Assembly: GCF_017309955.1 (NCBI RefSeq)
Contig: NZ_CP021247.1
Coordinates: 1,265,001-1,329,000, forward strand
DNA from: Novosphingobium sp. KA1
GTDB taxonomy: Bacteria; Pseudomonadota; Alphaproteobacteria; Sphingomonadales; Sphingomonadaceae
DNA: 64,000 nt
Direction of reading: 5' to 3'
Positions 7,572-16,811 of the stretch are shown here, one piece after another (within the stretch, counting starts at the first letter, position 1; every line of letters begins with the position of its first letter). A program made the translations under genes and the position numbers. The notes beneath the pieces are model-generated. The model did no database searches, was not told the origin of the DNA, and saw only the letters and a program-made list of their open reading frames with translations.

Positions 7572-9140
7572 ATGTCCTATTTCTCCGAACTTGGTCTGGC
7601 CGAGCCGATTCTCCGTGCGCTCACCGCCAAGGGCTACACCGATCCCTCGCCGATCCAGCGCCAGTCGATTCCGGCACTGCTCGAAGGCCGTGACCTGCTT
7701 GGCATCGCCCAGACCGGCACCGGCAAGACCGCCGCTTTCTCGCTGCCGTCGCTGCACCGGCTCGCGGGTGATCCCAAGCCGCGCCAGAACGCCGGCTGCC
7801 GGATGCTCGTGCTGTCGCCGACCCGCGAACTCGCGGCCCAGATCGCCGAGAACATGCGCGGCTACGCCAAGTTCCTGAACCTCTCGGTCCAGTGCATCTT
7901 CGGCGGCGTGCCCGCCGGCAAGCAGGCGCGCGCGCTCGAACGCGGGACCGATATCCTTGTCGCCACCCCCGGTCGCCTGCTCGACCTCATCGACAGCCGC
8001 GCGCTGACGCTGCGCCATGTCGAGATCTTTGTGCTCGACGAAGCCGACCAGATGATGGACCTCGGCTTCATCCAGCCGCTCAAGCGCGTCGCCGCGCTGC
8101 TGCCCAAGTCGCGCCAGAGCCTGTTCTTCTCGGCCACGATGCCGCAGGCGATCGCCGAACTCGGCCGCCAGTTCATCAATGATCCGGTACGCGTCGAAGT
8201 GGCGCCGCAGTCGACCACGGCCGAACGTGTCGAACAGTACGCCACCTTCATCAACCAGGCCGAAAAGCAGGCATTGCTGACGCTCAGCCTGCGCGCCGGC
8301 CTTGCCGAAGACGCCGCCGAGAAGGCCGAACACGGCGCCATCGACCGTGCGCTGGTGTTCACCCGCACCAAGCACGGCGCTGACCGCGTGGTCCGCCACC
8401 TCGTCGCTGCCGGCATCCCGGCCGCCGCGATCCACGGCAACAAGAGCCAGGCCCAGCGCACCGCCGCGCTCGGCGGCTTCCGGCAGGGCACGATCCGCAT
8501 CCTCGTGGCGACCGACATCGCCGCACGCGGCATCGACGTCTCGGGCGTGAGCCATGTCTATAACTTCGAAATCCCGAACGTGGCCGAACAGTACGTCCAC
8601 CGCATCGGCCGCACCGCGCGTGCGGGTGCCGACGGTGTCGCGGTCAGCTACGTCGCGCCGGACGAGAAGCCCTATATCCGCGACATCGAGAAGCTGACCC
8701 GCGTCAAGCTGACCACGCTCGGCCTGCCCGAAGACTTCCAGAAGCAGGCCTCGCGCCTGCCCGCGCCTGCCCGCAGCGCGCCTTCCGCGCCGCAGGGCAA
8801 TGGCCGCAGCGGCGGTCAGGGTGGCCGCGGCAACGGCCGCGGCAATGGCGGCAACCGCAGCCAGCAGCCGCGTGGCGAGCGCCGCGACGGTGACACCCGT
8901 CGTGACGGTCAGCGCAGTGAAGGCCAGCGCGATGGCGGCCATCGCCATGACGGGCGCCATGACGGCCGCCGTGACGAGCGCCGCCGCGACGATCGTCCGC
9001 GCCAGGACGCTCCGCGCGGTGCCCATCATGGCGAACGCCGCGAAGGCGGCGAGGAACAGGGTGAGCGCAAGCGCAACTTCCGTCCGCGCGGCCCCAAGAG
9101 CGTCGGCTCGCACAAGGGCGCCGTTCGCCGCACCGGCTGA
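7572..9140 (+). CDS. DEAD-box ATP-dependent RNA helicase (RhlE-like)
   Basis: A 522-residue RNA helicase. The Q motif is GYTDPSPIQRQSIP, motif I AQTGTGKT (residues 46-53), Ia PTRELA, motif II LDEADQMMD, motif III SAT, and motif VI HRIGRTARAG. The last 135 residues or so form a disordered Arg/Gly/Asp-rich tail with RRDGQRSEGQRDGG-type repeats, typical of RhlE proteins that bind structured RNA in ribosome assembly and the degradosome, especially in the cold. The ATG at 7572 puts the family N-terminus MSYFSELGL first. An upstream extension to 7383 has no family resemblance. Confidence 0.95.
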   Translation: MSYFSELGLAEPILRALTAKGYTDPSPIQRQSIPALLEGRDLLGIAQTGTGKTAAFSLPSLHRLAGDPKPRQNAGCRMLVLSPTRELAAQIAENMRGYAKFLNLSVQCIFGGVPAGKQARALERGTDILVATPGRLLDLIDSRALTLRHVEIFVLDEADQMMDLGFIQPLKRVAALLPKSRQSLFFSATMPQAIAELGRQFINDPVRVEVAPQSTTAERVEQYATFINQAEKQALLTLSLRAGLAEDAAEKAEHGAIDRALVFTRTKHGADRVVRHLVAAGIPAAAIHGNKSQAQRTAALGGFRQGTIRILVATDIAARGIDVSGVSHVYNFEIPNVAEQYVHRIGRTARAGADGVAVSYVAPDEKPYIRDIEKLTRVKLTTLGLPEDFQKQASRLPAPARSAPSAPQGNGRSGGQGGRGNGRGNGGNRSQQPRGERRDGDTRRDGQRSEGQRDGGHRHDGRHDGRRDERRRDDRPRQDAPRGAHHGERREGGEEQGERKRNFRPRGPKSVGSHKGAVRRTG

Positions 9141-9242
9141 ACTGATGCAAGAAGGGTCGCCGAGCGAGTTGCGGAGCCAGTTTCCTCCGGTTCTTGCTCC
9201 GCCCCCTTCCCGCCGGACTCGCGCTGATCTAGTCAGACGCGC

Positions 9243-10499
9243 GTGAGCCCGAAAAAACGCACGATCCTGGCAGCATCCACCGCTCTTGCGGCGGGTGCTG
9301 TCGTGCTTTTCGGGCTGCTTGCCGGTTCCGGACTCAGCCAGACCGGCGCCTTCGCCGTGCTCGACCCCGCGGTTGACGCCACCCGGACCCAACAGGAGAT
9401 GATCGCCGCCCGCCAGGACGGCGAACGCGCCCGCCGGCGCGCCGAATTGCTCGAACGCAAGGCCCGGGGCGTTACCGAGCAGGCCGAAAAGACCGCCCGC
9501 GATGCCGCGGCGCTGGCCGCCCGCATCCAGGAAACCGAAGCCGGGATCACGGCCCAGCAAGCAAAGATCCAGCTGCTCGGCTTCCAGCGGACCGCCCTGC
9601 GCGAGCGGCTGGCGCGGCGCCAGGCCCCGCTCGTGCGGCTGACCGGCTCACTCCAGCGCCTCACCCGCCGCCCGCCGGTGCTGGCGATGTTCCGCCCCGG
9701 CTCGCTGCAGGACGCGGTCTATATGCGCGCCCTGCTCGACACGATGCTGCCCGAAGTGCAGCGCCGCACCGCCGGCCTGCGCGCCGAGATCGAACGCGGC
9801 CGCGCGCTCGAACGGCAGGCGCGGGCGGCACGCAGCGAACTGGCCGCCTCGCAGGTGCAGATGAAGGATCAGCGCAATCGCCTCGCGGTGCTGGAGACCC
9901 GCCAGCGCCTCGCCGGACGGCAGGCCAGCGGCATTGCCGCGCGCGAGAGCGAACATGCCCTGGCGCTGGCCGAAAAGGCCCGCGACCTGTCCGACCTGGT
10001 CGACGCGGTGGGCAGGCAGGGCGCGCTGCGCGCGCAGCTTTCCGCCCTGCCCGGCCCGGTCATGCGCCCCGACCGGCCCGAATCCGCCAGGGTGATCGAG
10101 GCCACGCGGTTCGACGCCCCGCCCGAAGGCCTGCCCAGCTACATCCTGCCGGTCGCCGGACGGCTGGTCACCGGCTTCGGCGAAGTGCTGCCGGGACAAA
10201 GCCCCGCCCGCGGATTGTCGCTCGCCACCCGCGGCAATGCCCAGATCGTGGCACCGGCGCCGGGGCGGATCGCCTATGCGGGGGCCTACAACGGCTACGG
10301 CCGGATCGTCATCATCGAGCACGACGGCGGCTGGACCTCGCTGGTCACCGGCCTTGCCCGGCTCGACGTGGCGGTGGGCGACAGCGTCGTCACCGGCGCG
10401 CCGCTTGGCGAGACCGGCCCCGGCGATCCGCGTGTGCAGGTGGAACTGCGCCGCGGCGGCACCCCGGTGAACCCGCTGCAATATGTGCGCTCGCTCTGA
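9243..10499 (+). CDS. EnvC-like murein hydrolase activator (degenerate LytM domain)
   Basis: A 418-residue exported protein. It has an N-terminal signal segment (ILAASTALAAGAVVLFGLL), a long coiled coil rich in Arg/Ala/Glu (about 45-260) and a C-terminal M23/LytM domain (about 300-415). The metal ligands are absent: the usual HxxxD site reads ARGLSLATRG and the usual HLHFE reads VQVELR. It should therefore activate amidases for cell division rather than cut peptidoglycan itself, as EnvC does. It reads from GTG at 9243 with no clear ribosome site. It sits directly upstream of ctpA, a common alphaproteobacterial pairing. Confidence 0.85.
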   Translation: MSPKKRTILAASTALAAGAVVLFGLLAGSGLSQTGAFAVLDPAVDATRTQQEMIAARQDGERARRRAELLERKARGVTEQAEKTARDAAALAARIQETEAGITAQQAKIQLLGFQRTALRERLARRQAPLVRLTGSLQRLTRRPPVLAMFRPGSLQDAVYMRALLDTMLPEVQRRTAGLRAEIERGRALERQARAARSELAASQVQMKDQRNRLAVLETRQRLAGRQASGIAARESEHALALAEKARDLSDLVDAVGRQGALRAQLSALPGPVMRPDRPESARVIEATRFDAPPEGLPSYILPVAGRLVTGFGEVLPGQSPARGLSLATRGNAQIVAPAPGRIAYAGAYNGYGRIVIIEHDGGWTSLVTGLARLDVAVGDSVVTGAPLGETGPGDPRVQVELRRGGTPVNPLQYVRSL

Positions 10500-10668
10500 C
10501 CCGCCGGAGCCCCCTTGCGCGAATCGCCCTAAACATGCGCGGACAGATGTCCCCGCTGGCAATTGCCGCAGCGCCCCGATAGTATGCACGGCTGACTGAC
10601 ACGTGCGATGCGACAGTCGACGACCACGGTCCCTGCCGGATGCGATTCACGAGAGGCGACCCAGCCGG

Positions 10669-12081
10669 ATGAAATATAGCCCGATGAAGTTTGGCCCTAC
10701 CAAGTTCGTTTCCCTTCTCCGCGCGACCCTGCTGGTTTCCGCCGTCGCCGTCCTGCCCGCCGCCACCTCCGGCCTTGCCGCCGTCGACAGCAATGCGGGC
10801 CGCGAATTCCAGAAGCTCTTCACCATCTACGAGCTGATCAAGGCCAACTACGTCGACCCGGTGGACGACAACAAGCTGCTCAAGGGGGCGATCGACGGCA
10901 TGCTCGCCAGCCTCGACCCCCATTCGAACTATCTCGACGGCCCCGCCAAGCAGCGGCTCGAGACGATGATCGACGGCAATTACACCGGCCTCGGGCTGTC
11001 CGTGGTCGAGGATGACGGCGCCGTGAAGGTGGTCTCGCCGTTCAAGGGCAGCCCGGCCGACAAGGCGGGGATCAAGGCGGGTGACTACATCACCCATCTC
11101 GACGGCGTGCTCTATTACGAGCGCGATCTCGACGAGGCGGTCGAGAAGATGCGCGGCCCCGCCGGCACCTCGATCAAGCTGACGATCTTCCGCCCCGGCC
11201 GCACCGAACCGTTCGACGTGACGGTGGCACGCGGCGTCATCGAGCTTGAACCCGTGACCTGGGAACTCAAGGACGACGTCGGCGTCATCTCGGTCAACGA
11301 ATTCTCGCGCGATGTCGGCAACTTCGTGAACAAGGGCATTGCCGACCTCAAGATGCAGGCGGCCAGGAAGGGGACCAGGCTGGACGGCCTCGTGCTCGAC
11401 TTGCGCTCCAATCCGGGCGGTTCGCTCGACGAGGCGGTAGCGCTGTCGGACCTGTTCCTCGACCATGGCACGATCGTCTCGCAGCGCGGCCGCATCGCCA
11501 GCGAGAACCAGTATTACCGCGCCGAAACCGTGTTCAAGGGCGATGTCGTCAAGGGCATGCCGCTGGTCGTGCTGGTCGATGCGGGCTCGGCCTCGGCCTC
11601 CGAGATCGTCGCCGGCGCGCTGCAGGACCTGCACCGCGCGGTGATCATGGGCGACCGCACCTTCGGCAAGGGATCGGTGCAGTCCTACATCCCGCTCGAC
11701 AAGAACAGTGCGGTCAAGCTCACCACCGCGCGCTACTTCACGCCCTCGGGCCACTCGGTGCAGGAAGGTGGCATCCTGCCGGACATCAAGGTGCCGCAGC
11801 TGTCCGACCCCGACGCCCGCGCCAGGGCCGAGCGGGCCGTGCGCGAATCCGATCTGCGCAGCCACCTCATCAACGAGGCGTCGATCGACGACAAGGAACT
11901 CGAGACCGACAAGGCGGACGATCCGCGCTTCAAGGTCAGCGCCGAGGAACTCAAGAAGCGCGGCGTCACCGACTTCCAGCTCAGCTACGCGATCGACACG
12001 CTGCGCCGCACCGCCGGCAAGCCCGCGCTGGCCACCGCCGCCACTCCGGCAACCCCCGGCTCCGTCGCCCGCAAGGACTGA
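10669..12081 (+). CDS. ctpA: Carboxy-terminal processing protease, S41 family
   Basis: A 470-residue periplasmic serine protease. It has a signal peptide ending GLAAV, a PDZ domain around residues 90-180 (GLGLSVVEDDGAVKVVSPF), then the S41 core. The nucleophile region is GSASASE (306-312) and the catalytic Lys lies in TFGKGSVQSYIPL. The ATG at 10669 directly precedes the signal peptide; a frame extension to 10603 does not. Such proteases trim or degrade envelope proteins, including peptidoglycan hydrolases and their activators, which fits its place after the EnvC-like gene. Probably co-transcribed with dsbB and coq7 (gaps 9 and 4 bases). Confidence 0.93.
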   Translation: MKYSPMKFGPTKFVSLLRATLLVSAVAVLPAATSGLAAVDSNAGREFQKLFTIYELIKANYVDPVDDNKLLKGAIDGMLASLDPHSNYLDGPAKQRLETMIDGNYTGLGLSVVEDDGAVKVVSPFKGSPADKAGIKAGDYITHLDGVLYYERDLDEAVEKMRGPAGTSIKLTIFRPGRTEPFDVTVARGVIELEPVTWELKDDVGVISVNEFSRDVGNFVNKGIADLKMQAARKGTRLDGLVLDLRSNPGGSLDEAVALSDLFLDHGTIVSQRGRIASENQYYRAETVFKGDVVKGMPLVVLVDAGSASASEIVAGALQDLHRAVIMGDRTFGKGSVQSYIPLDKNSAVKLTTARYFTPSGHSVQEGGILPDIKVPQLSDPDARARAERAVRESDLRSHLINEASIDDKELETDKADDPRFKVSAEELKKRGVTDFQLSYAIDTLRRTAGKPALATAATPATPGSVARKD

Positions 12082-12090
12082 AGACCAGAC

Positions 12091-12597
12091 ATGACCGTAT
12101 CCGTCGCAGCCTCCCTGCCCGGCACCTCCCTGCGCAGTGCCCGCCTGCTTGCGCTGGCAATTCCGGTGATCGCCCTCGGCGGTGCCTACATCAGCCAGTA
12201 CGGCTTCGGCCTGCACCCTTGCGAGATGTGCTGGTGGCAGCGCTACGGCCAGATGTTCGCACTGCCCTTTGCCCTGCTCGCGTTCTTCTGGCGGCCGGTG
12301 CGCCCGCTGGTGGCCGTGGCAGCCCTCGGCATCCTCAGTTCGGGCCTCATCGGCGGATTCCACGCCGGCGTCGAATACGGCTGGTGGAGCGGGTTCACCG
12401 CCTGCACCTCCAGCACCTTCGCGCCGGGCGTCAACCCGATGGACGCGATCATGGCCGCCCCGCTGATCCGCTGCGACGTCGCCCCCTGGACGCTGGGCGG
12501 GGTGTCGCTGGCCGGTTTCAACTTCCTGCTCTCCACGCTGGGCGCGCTCACGATCTTTACGCTTCTCGGCCGCAGCGCCCCGGCCGCAAAAGGCTGA
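12091..12597 (+). CDS. dsbB: Disulfide bond formation protein B
   Basis: A 168-residue inner-membrane protein with four hydrophobic helices. The quinone-side redox pair is CEMC (C44, C47) followed by WWQRY, and the periplasmic loop pair is C105 and C128. DsbB reoxidises DsbA and passes electrons to quinone. This fits the next gene, a ubiquinone-biosynthesis hydroxylase, four bases downstream. No DsbA gene is visible in the window. Confidence 0.92.
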   Translation: MTVSVAASLPGTSLRSARLLALAIPVIALGGAYISQYGFGLHPCEMCWWQRYGQMFALPFALLAFFWRPVRPLVAVAALGILSSGLIGGFHAGVEYGWWSGFTACTSSTFAPGVNPMDAIMAAPLIRCDVAPWTLGGVSLAGFNFLLSTLGALTIFTLLGRSAPAAKG

Positions 12598-12601
12598 CGT
12601 C

Positions 12602-13114
12602 ATGACTTCGAAGACCGACCGCATGATCCGTGTCGACCACGCCGGCGAATATGGCGCGGTGCGTATCTATGCCGGGCAGATGGCGGTGATGGGTGCCCGT
12701 GCGCCGCATTCGACCGAGATCGCCGGCATGGCCGAGCAGGAAGCCGAGCACAAGGCGCGCTTCGACCGCCTGATCGCCGAGCGCGGGGTGCGCCCCACCC
12801 TGTTGCAGCCGGTCTGGTCGGTTGCCGGTTTCGCGCTGGGCGCGGCCACCGCGCTGATCGGCCCGGAAGCCGCCATGGCCTGCACCGCCGCGATCGAGAC
12901 CGAGATCGACCGCCACTACACCGAACAGCTCGAAGATCTGGGTGACGAAGACCCGGAACTCGGCGAAGTGATCGCGCAGTTCCGCGACGAGGAACGCGAA
13001 CACCGCGATGCCGCGCTGGCGGCGGGGGCCGAGCGTGCGCCCGCCTATCCGCTGCTGTTCCACGCCATCCGCCTGGGCTGCAAGGCAGCCATCAAGCTCT
13101 CGGAAAGGATCTGA
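12602..13114 (+). CDS. Demethoxyubiquinone hydroxylase (COQ7 family)
   Basis: A 170-residue di-iron hydroxylase of the COQ7/CAT5 family that carries out a late ring hydroxylation in ubiquinone synthesis. Iron ligands are visible in DHAGEYGAVRIY, AEQEAEHKARF (ExxH), AAIETEIDRHY and RDEEREHRD (ExxH). It replaces the flavin enzyme UbiF in many alphaproteobacteria. It is the last gene of the ctpA-dsbB unit. The symbol coq7 is used for the family; bacterial naming varies. Confidence 0.93.
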   Translation: MTSKTDRMIRVDHAGEYGAVRIYAGQMAVMGARAPHSTEIAGMAEQEAEHKARFDRLIAERGVRPTLLQPVWSVAGFALGAATALIGPEAAMACTAAIETEIDRHYTEQLEDLGDEDPELGEVIAQFRDEEREHRDAALAAGAERAPAYPLLFHAIRLGCKAAIKLSERI

Positions 13115-13241
13115 TTTTCCAGCGCTGCTTGAAGCCCTTGTTGATACAGGCCATGGTACGGCGGCACGCTTAAGCTACCGTTCAAGGGTCGCCGCCCCTA
13201 TATCCGGGCTGCGACATACTCTCTGACTGGAGCAATTTTCG

Positions 13242-13832
13242 ATGACGCGCCTCCTGACCTCCGCCGCCACGCTGGCCACCGCAATCGGGCTCGGCCTTGT
13301 CCTGGGCGCCGCGCCAGCCTCGGCGCAGGAAGCCTCCGCCGGTGACGAGAAGGTCAACCAGCTGATCATCTACGGCGACGATCCCTGCCCGGTCTCCTCC
13401 GACCACGAGATCACGGTCTGCGCACGCAAGGCCGAATCGGAGCGTTACCGCATTCCCGAACCGCTGCGCGGCATCGATTCGCCCAAGTCCGATGCCTGGA
13501 CCAACAAGGTGCAGGCTTATGAAACCGTTGGCGCTTTCGGCAACATGAGCTGCTCGCCGGTCGGCCCTGGCGGCGCTTCGGGCTGCACCCAGAAACTGAT
13601 CGACAAGGCTTATGCGGAAAAGGCCAACGGCACCGACGTCAAGTTCGGCGAACTGATCGCCGCGGAACGCCAGAAGCGCCTCTCGACCATCGACGCCACC
13701 GCCGCCGACGAGCAGAAGCGCGTCGAGGAAGCCGAAAAGGCCTACTTCGAGCAGCAGCGCCGCCAGCAGGCCCAGGCCGATGCCGCCGCCGACGCGGCCA
13801 AGACCGACACCCCGCTGCCCCGGCCCAAGTAA
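13242..13832 (+). CDS. Exported hypothetical protein with four cysteines
   Basis: A 196-residue secreted protein with a clear signal peptide cleaved after APASA. The mature part has two cysteine pairs (DDPCPVSS...ITVCARK and NMSCSPVGPGGASGCTQ) and a motif ERYRIPEPLRG, which I associate with uncharacterised sphingomonad periplasmic proteins. The C-terminal 50 residues are a charged Ala/Gln-rich helix. Function unknown; the cysteines may form disulfides made by the Dsb system encoded nearby. It ends just before a strong shared terminator. Confidence 0.75.
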   Translation: MTRLLTSAATLATAIGLGLVLGAAPASAQEASAGDEKVNQLIIYGDDPCPVSSDHEITVCARKAESERYRIPEPLRGIDSPKSDAWTNKVQAYETVGAFGNMSCSPVGPGGASGCTQKLIDKAYAEKANGTDVKFGELIAAERQKRLSTIDATAADEQKRVEEAEKAYFEQQRRQQAQADAAADAAKTDTPLPRPK

Positions 13833-13850
13833 TCGGCAGCTGCCCCCAAA

Positions 13851-13890
13851 TGAAAAGGGCCGGAAGGATCGCTCCTTCCGGCCCTTTTCA
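13851..13890. terminator. Bidirectional terminator between the exported protein and fabI
   Basis: A perfect 18-base-pair stem (TGAAAAGGGCCGGAAGGA pairing with its complement) around the loop TCGC. The stem is flanked by A and T runs on the two arms, so it can serve both converging genes. Confidence 0.92.
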
Positions 13891-13904
13891 TGCCCGGATC
13901 GCGC

Positions 13905-14708
13905 TCAGCTCAGCGCGATGTCCGGCGCGTCTTCCTGCTTCATGCCGACGAGGTGATAACCCGAATCGACATGGTGGACTTCGCCGGTCACGCCCGCGGA
14001 CAGCTCCGAGAGGAAGTAGAGGGCCGAACCGCCGACATCCTCGATCGTGGTGTTGCGGCGCAGCGGCGAGTTGAGCTCGTTCCACTTGAGGATGTAGCGG
14101 AAGTCGCCGATGCCGCTAGCGGCCAGCGTCTTCACCGGACCTGCCGAGATGGCGTTGACGCGGATGTTCTGCGGGCCAAGGTCATTGGCGAGATACTTCA
14201 CCGAGGTTTCCAGCGCCGCCTTGGCAACGCCCATGACGTTGTAGTGCGGCACGACCTTCTCGGCGCCGTAATACGTCAGCGTCAGGATCGAGCCACCCTC
14301 GCGCATCATCGGCTCCGCGCGCTTGGTGACGGCAACCAGGCTGTAAGCCGAGATGTTCATCGTCATCAGGAAGTTGTCGAGACTGGTATCGACATACTTG
14401 CCGCGCAGTTCGTTCTTGTCCGAGAAGCCGATGGCGTGGACGACGAAGTCGATCGTCTCCCAGCGGGCCTTCAGCGTCTCGAACGCGGCGTCGAGCGCCG
14501 CCATGTCCGAAACGTCGCAATCGATGAGGAAATCGCTGCCGAGGCTTTCCGCCAACGGCTTCACGCGCTTGGCCAGCGCATCACCCTGATAGGAGAAAGC
14601 CAGCTCGGCGCCCTGTTCGTGCAGTTTCTTCGCGATGCCCCAGGCCAGGGACTTGTCATTGGCAAGGCCCATGATCAGGCCGCGTTTTCCCTGCATCAGA
14701 CCGGTCAT
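13905..14708 (-). CDS. fabI: Enoyl-[acyl-carrier-protein] reductase (NADH)
   Basis: A 267-residue FabI, the last reductive step of each fatty-acid elongation round and the target of triclosan. GLIMGLANDKSLAWGIA is the cofactor loop, and Tyr146, Tyr156 and Lys163 occupy the active-site positions, with the same numbering as in E. coli. The ATG at 14708 overlaps the stop of the upstream yihY-like gene (ATGA), suggesting translational coupling. The open frame continues upstream to 15326 but that part is a shadow of the yihY-like gene. Confidence 0.96.
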   Translation of the reverse strand: MTGLMQGKRGLIMGLANDKSLAWGIAKKLHEQGAELAFSYQGDALAKRVKPLAESLGSDFLIDCDVSDMAALDAAFETLKARWETIDFVVHAIGFSDKNELRGKYVDTSLDNFLMTMNISAYSLVAVTKRAEPMMREGGSILTLTYYGAEKVVPHYNVMGVAKAALETSVKYLANDLGPQNIRVNAISAGPVKTLAASGIGDFRYILKWNELNSPLRRNTTIEDVGGSALYFLSELSAGVTGEVHHVDSGYHLVGMKQEDAPDIALS

Positions 14709-15796
14709 TCGTGTTCTTCCTGTGCTTCGTTGTTCTCGGCGGCCCTGTCCAGGATTCCGCCGTTGCCGCCCTTTTGCCCCGCGAGCATCTCCTGCTCCTC
14801 GCGACTGACGGTGAGGGCCGCGTTGAGTTCGGCGCCCGCAACCATCCCTAGTCCGACAAACCAGAAAAAGAAAAGCGCGATCATCACTCCGGCCAGACTT
14901 CCGTAAGTCAGATCGTAAGCGATGAAATTGCGCAACACTCTGGGCAGGACCCAGGCGGTAGTGAGCCACCACAGGACCACCAATAGCGCTCCCGGCCATT
15001 TCGGGAAGCCCTTCCCTTGGTATTGGGAGGGCGTGAGCAGGTAAAACAGCGCATAAAGCGAACCGAACAGCGTGCCCGCGGTCACCCCCCGCGACAGGGC
15101 CAGCTGGTAATCGAAACGCCCGAGGCCGGGAAACAGGTCGAGCAGCATGTCCTCGATCAGCGAAATCAGCACTTGCGAGGACAAAGAAAGCAACATCAGC
15201 AGCACCGCACCGAAGATCACGCCGCTGGACACCAGCCGGTTGCGCCAGAACCCCCGCTTCTTGGTAATGCCGTAGGCGCGGTAGAGAATATCGCGGATCG
15301 TCTCGATCAGGCTGGTCGCGGTCCATACCCCCAGCGCGCCGCCGACCCAGAGCAGCCAGCCGTGCCGCGCCCGCACCGCATCGTGCGCAACCGGGGCGAG
15401 TGCCTCGCGCACGCGCAGCGGCAGCGCCGCCAGCAGTGCCGAAATCGAACGATCGAGCTGACCCTGCTCGCCCAGTGCCGAATAGATCGCGGCAACCGCG
15501 ATGCAGAAGGGAAACAGCGCGACGATGGTCATGTAGGCAAGGTTGCCGGCGTGGATGAACCCGTCCTCCCAGGTCCCCTCGATCACCCGGCGCATGATGA
15601 CGAACGGGCGCGCGGTCAGGTTGGGACGCGGGAAACGCGGACCACGCCCTTCGCGCCAGAGCAAGGCAGCCCGCCGTCGCGCTTCCGGTGTTGTCGGGAA
15701 CGTCTCGCGGGACGTCATTGGAGACGTCTCGGGGGACGTCATTGGAGACGTCACGGAAATCGCCGTCGGGGGCGGGTTCGGCGGATCGACCTGCAC
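14705..15796 (-). CDS. YihY/BrkB-family inner-membrane protein
   Basis: A 363-residue membrane protein of the YihY/virulence factor BrkB family (once mislabelled RNase BN). Six hydrophobic segments follow a polar N-terminus. Recognisable parts are GNLAYMTIVALFPFCIA and SLAGVMIALFFFWFVGLGMVAGAELN (given here as adjacent pieces of one helix region). The first 35 residues are encoded partly by a tandem repeat and may be dispensable; the start could be GTG at 15796 or an internal ATG in the repeat. Function unknown. Overlaps the fabI start by four bases. Confidence 0.85.
   Translation of the reverse strand: MQVDPPNPPPTAISVTSPMTSPETSPMTSRETFPTTPEARRRAALLWREGRGPRFPRPNLTARPFVIMRRVIEGTWEDGFIHAGNLAYMTIVALFPFCIAVAAIYSALGEQGQLDRSISALLAALPLRVREALAPVAHDAVRARHGWLLWVGGALGVWTATSLIETIRDILYRAYGITKKRGFWRNRLVSSGVIFGAVLLMLLSLSSQVLISLIEDMLLDLFPGLGRFDYQLALSRGVTAGTLFGSLYALFYLLTPSQYQGKGFPKWPGALLVVLWWLTTAWVLPRVLRNFIAYDLTYGSLAGVMIALFFFWFVGLGMVAGAELNAALTVSREEQEMLAGQKGGNGGILDRAAENNEAQEEHE
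15711..15752. repeat. 24-base tandem repeat in the yihY-like 5' end
   Basis: GACGTCATTGGAGACGTC occurs at 15711-15728 and 15735-15752, a 24-base period equal to eight codons. It encodes a Thr-Ser-Pro-Met-Thr-Ser type repeat in the cytoplasmic N-terminus. Confidence 0.75.
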
Positions 15797-15866
15797 CGCA
15801 TCGAGATAGTCGTTCGAGCCGGGTTATTCAAATCCGATAAGGATTTGCGCCGCGACCCGCGCGTTC

Positions 15867-16799
15867 TCAGGCCCGATCGGCGAGCAGTTCGCGGGCCCTG
15901 TCGCAGTCGAGCGCCATCTGCGCCTTGAGCGCCTCGATGGAATCGAACTTGGCTTCGCCGCGCAGATAGTGGTGGAAGGCCACCTCGATTTCCTGCTCGT
16001 AGAGATCGCCGGAAAAATCGAAGAAATGCGGCTCCAGCAGTTCCTTGGGCGGATCGAAGGTCGGGCGGATGCCCATGTTCGCGGCGCCGATCACCGTGCG
16101 GCCGCCGGGCAGATGGCCGGTGATGGCATAAATGCCGTAACGCGGGCGCAAGTAGTTCGCCATGTCGAGATTGGCGGTCGGGAATCCGATCACCCGGCCG
16201 CGCTTGTCGCCATGCTGGACATGGCCGCGAATGGCAAAGGGCCGTGTCAGCAGGCGCGCGGCGGTTTCGCAGTCACCCGCCTGCAGCGCCTCGCGAATGC
16301 GGCTGGACGAGACCGGCAGGCCGCCGTCGAGTACCGCGCCGACCGCACGCGCGGCGATTCCGAACGTGCCGCCGACGTCCTCGAGCACGCCGGGATTGCC
16401 GCTACGCGCCTTGCCGAAGGTGAAATCGTCGCCGGTGACGACACCGGCAACGCCAAGCTGCCCGGCAAGGATCTGCTCGATCCACTGCTCGGCATGCATG
16501 CCGGCCATGGCGCCGTCGAAATGGAACACCAGCATGGCGTCCGCGCCCGCTTCGCCGAAGAGTTCCTGCCGCTGGTCCAGCGTGGTCAGGCGAAACGGTT
16601 CGGCCTCGGGCTGGAAATGGCGCACCGGATGCGGATCGAACGTGGCGACGATCGCCTTGCGGCCTTCGGCGCGCGCCCAGCGGATCGCCTCGCCGACAAC
16701 GGCCTGATGGCCGAGGTGGAATCCGTCAAAATTGCCCAGCGCCAGCACGGCGCCGCGCATGTCTTCGGGAAAGGGCTCACGGTTGTCGAGGCGAATCAT
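15867..16799 (-). CDS. ribF: Bifunctional riboflavin kinase/FAD synthetase
   Basis: A 310-residue RibF making FMN and then FAD from riboflavin. The N-terminal adenylyltransferase half has GNFDGFHLGHQAVV, and the C-terminal kinase half has RGHVQHGDKRGRVIGFPTANL in adjoining pieces. Length is normal for the family. FMN and FAD supply many enzymes nearby, but the gene's position between folA and yihY has no obvious functional meaning. Confidence 0.95.
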   Translation of the reverse strand: MIRLDNREPFPEDMRGAVLALGNFDGFHLGHQAVVGEAIRWARAEGRKAIVATFDPHPVRHFQPEAEPFRLTTLDQRQELFGEAGADAMLVFHFDGAMAGMHAEQWIEQILAGQLGVAGVVTGDDFTFGKARSGNPGVLEDVGGTFGIAARAVGAVLDGGLPVSSSRIREALQAGDCETAARLLTRPFAIRGHVQHGDKRGRVIGFPTANLDMANYLRPRYGIYAITGHLPGGRTVIGAANMGIRPTFDPPKELLEPHFFDFSGDLYEQEIEVAFHHYLRGEAKFDSIEALKAQMALDCDRARELLADRA

Positions 16800-16811
16800 G
16801 TCGTTTCGGGC

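Noticed and set aside
13905..15326. 473-residue reading that fuses part of yihY to fabI
   Set aside because: FabI begins at 14708 by homology, and the upstream part is in the wrong frame for YihY.
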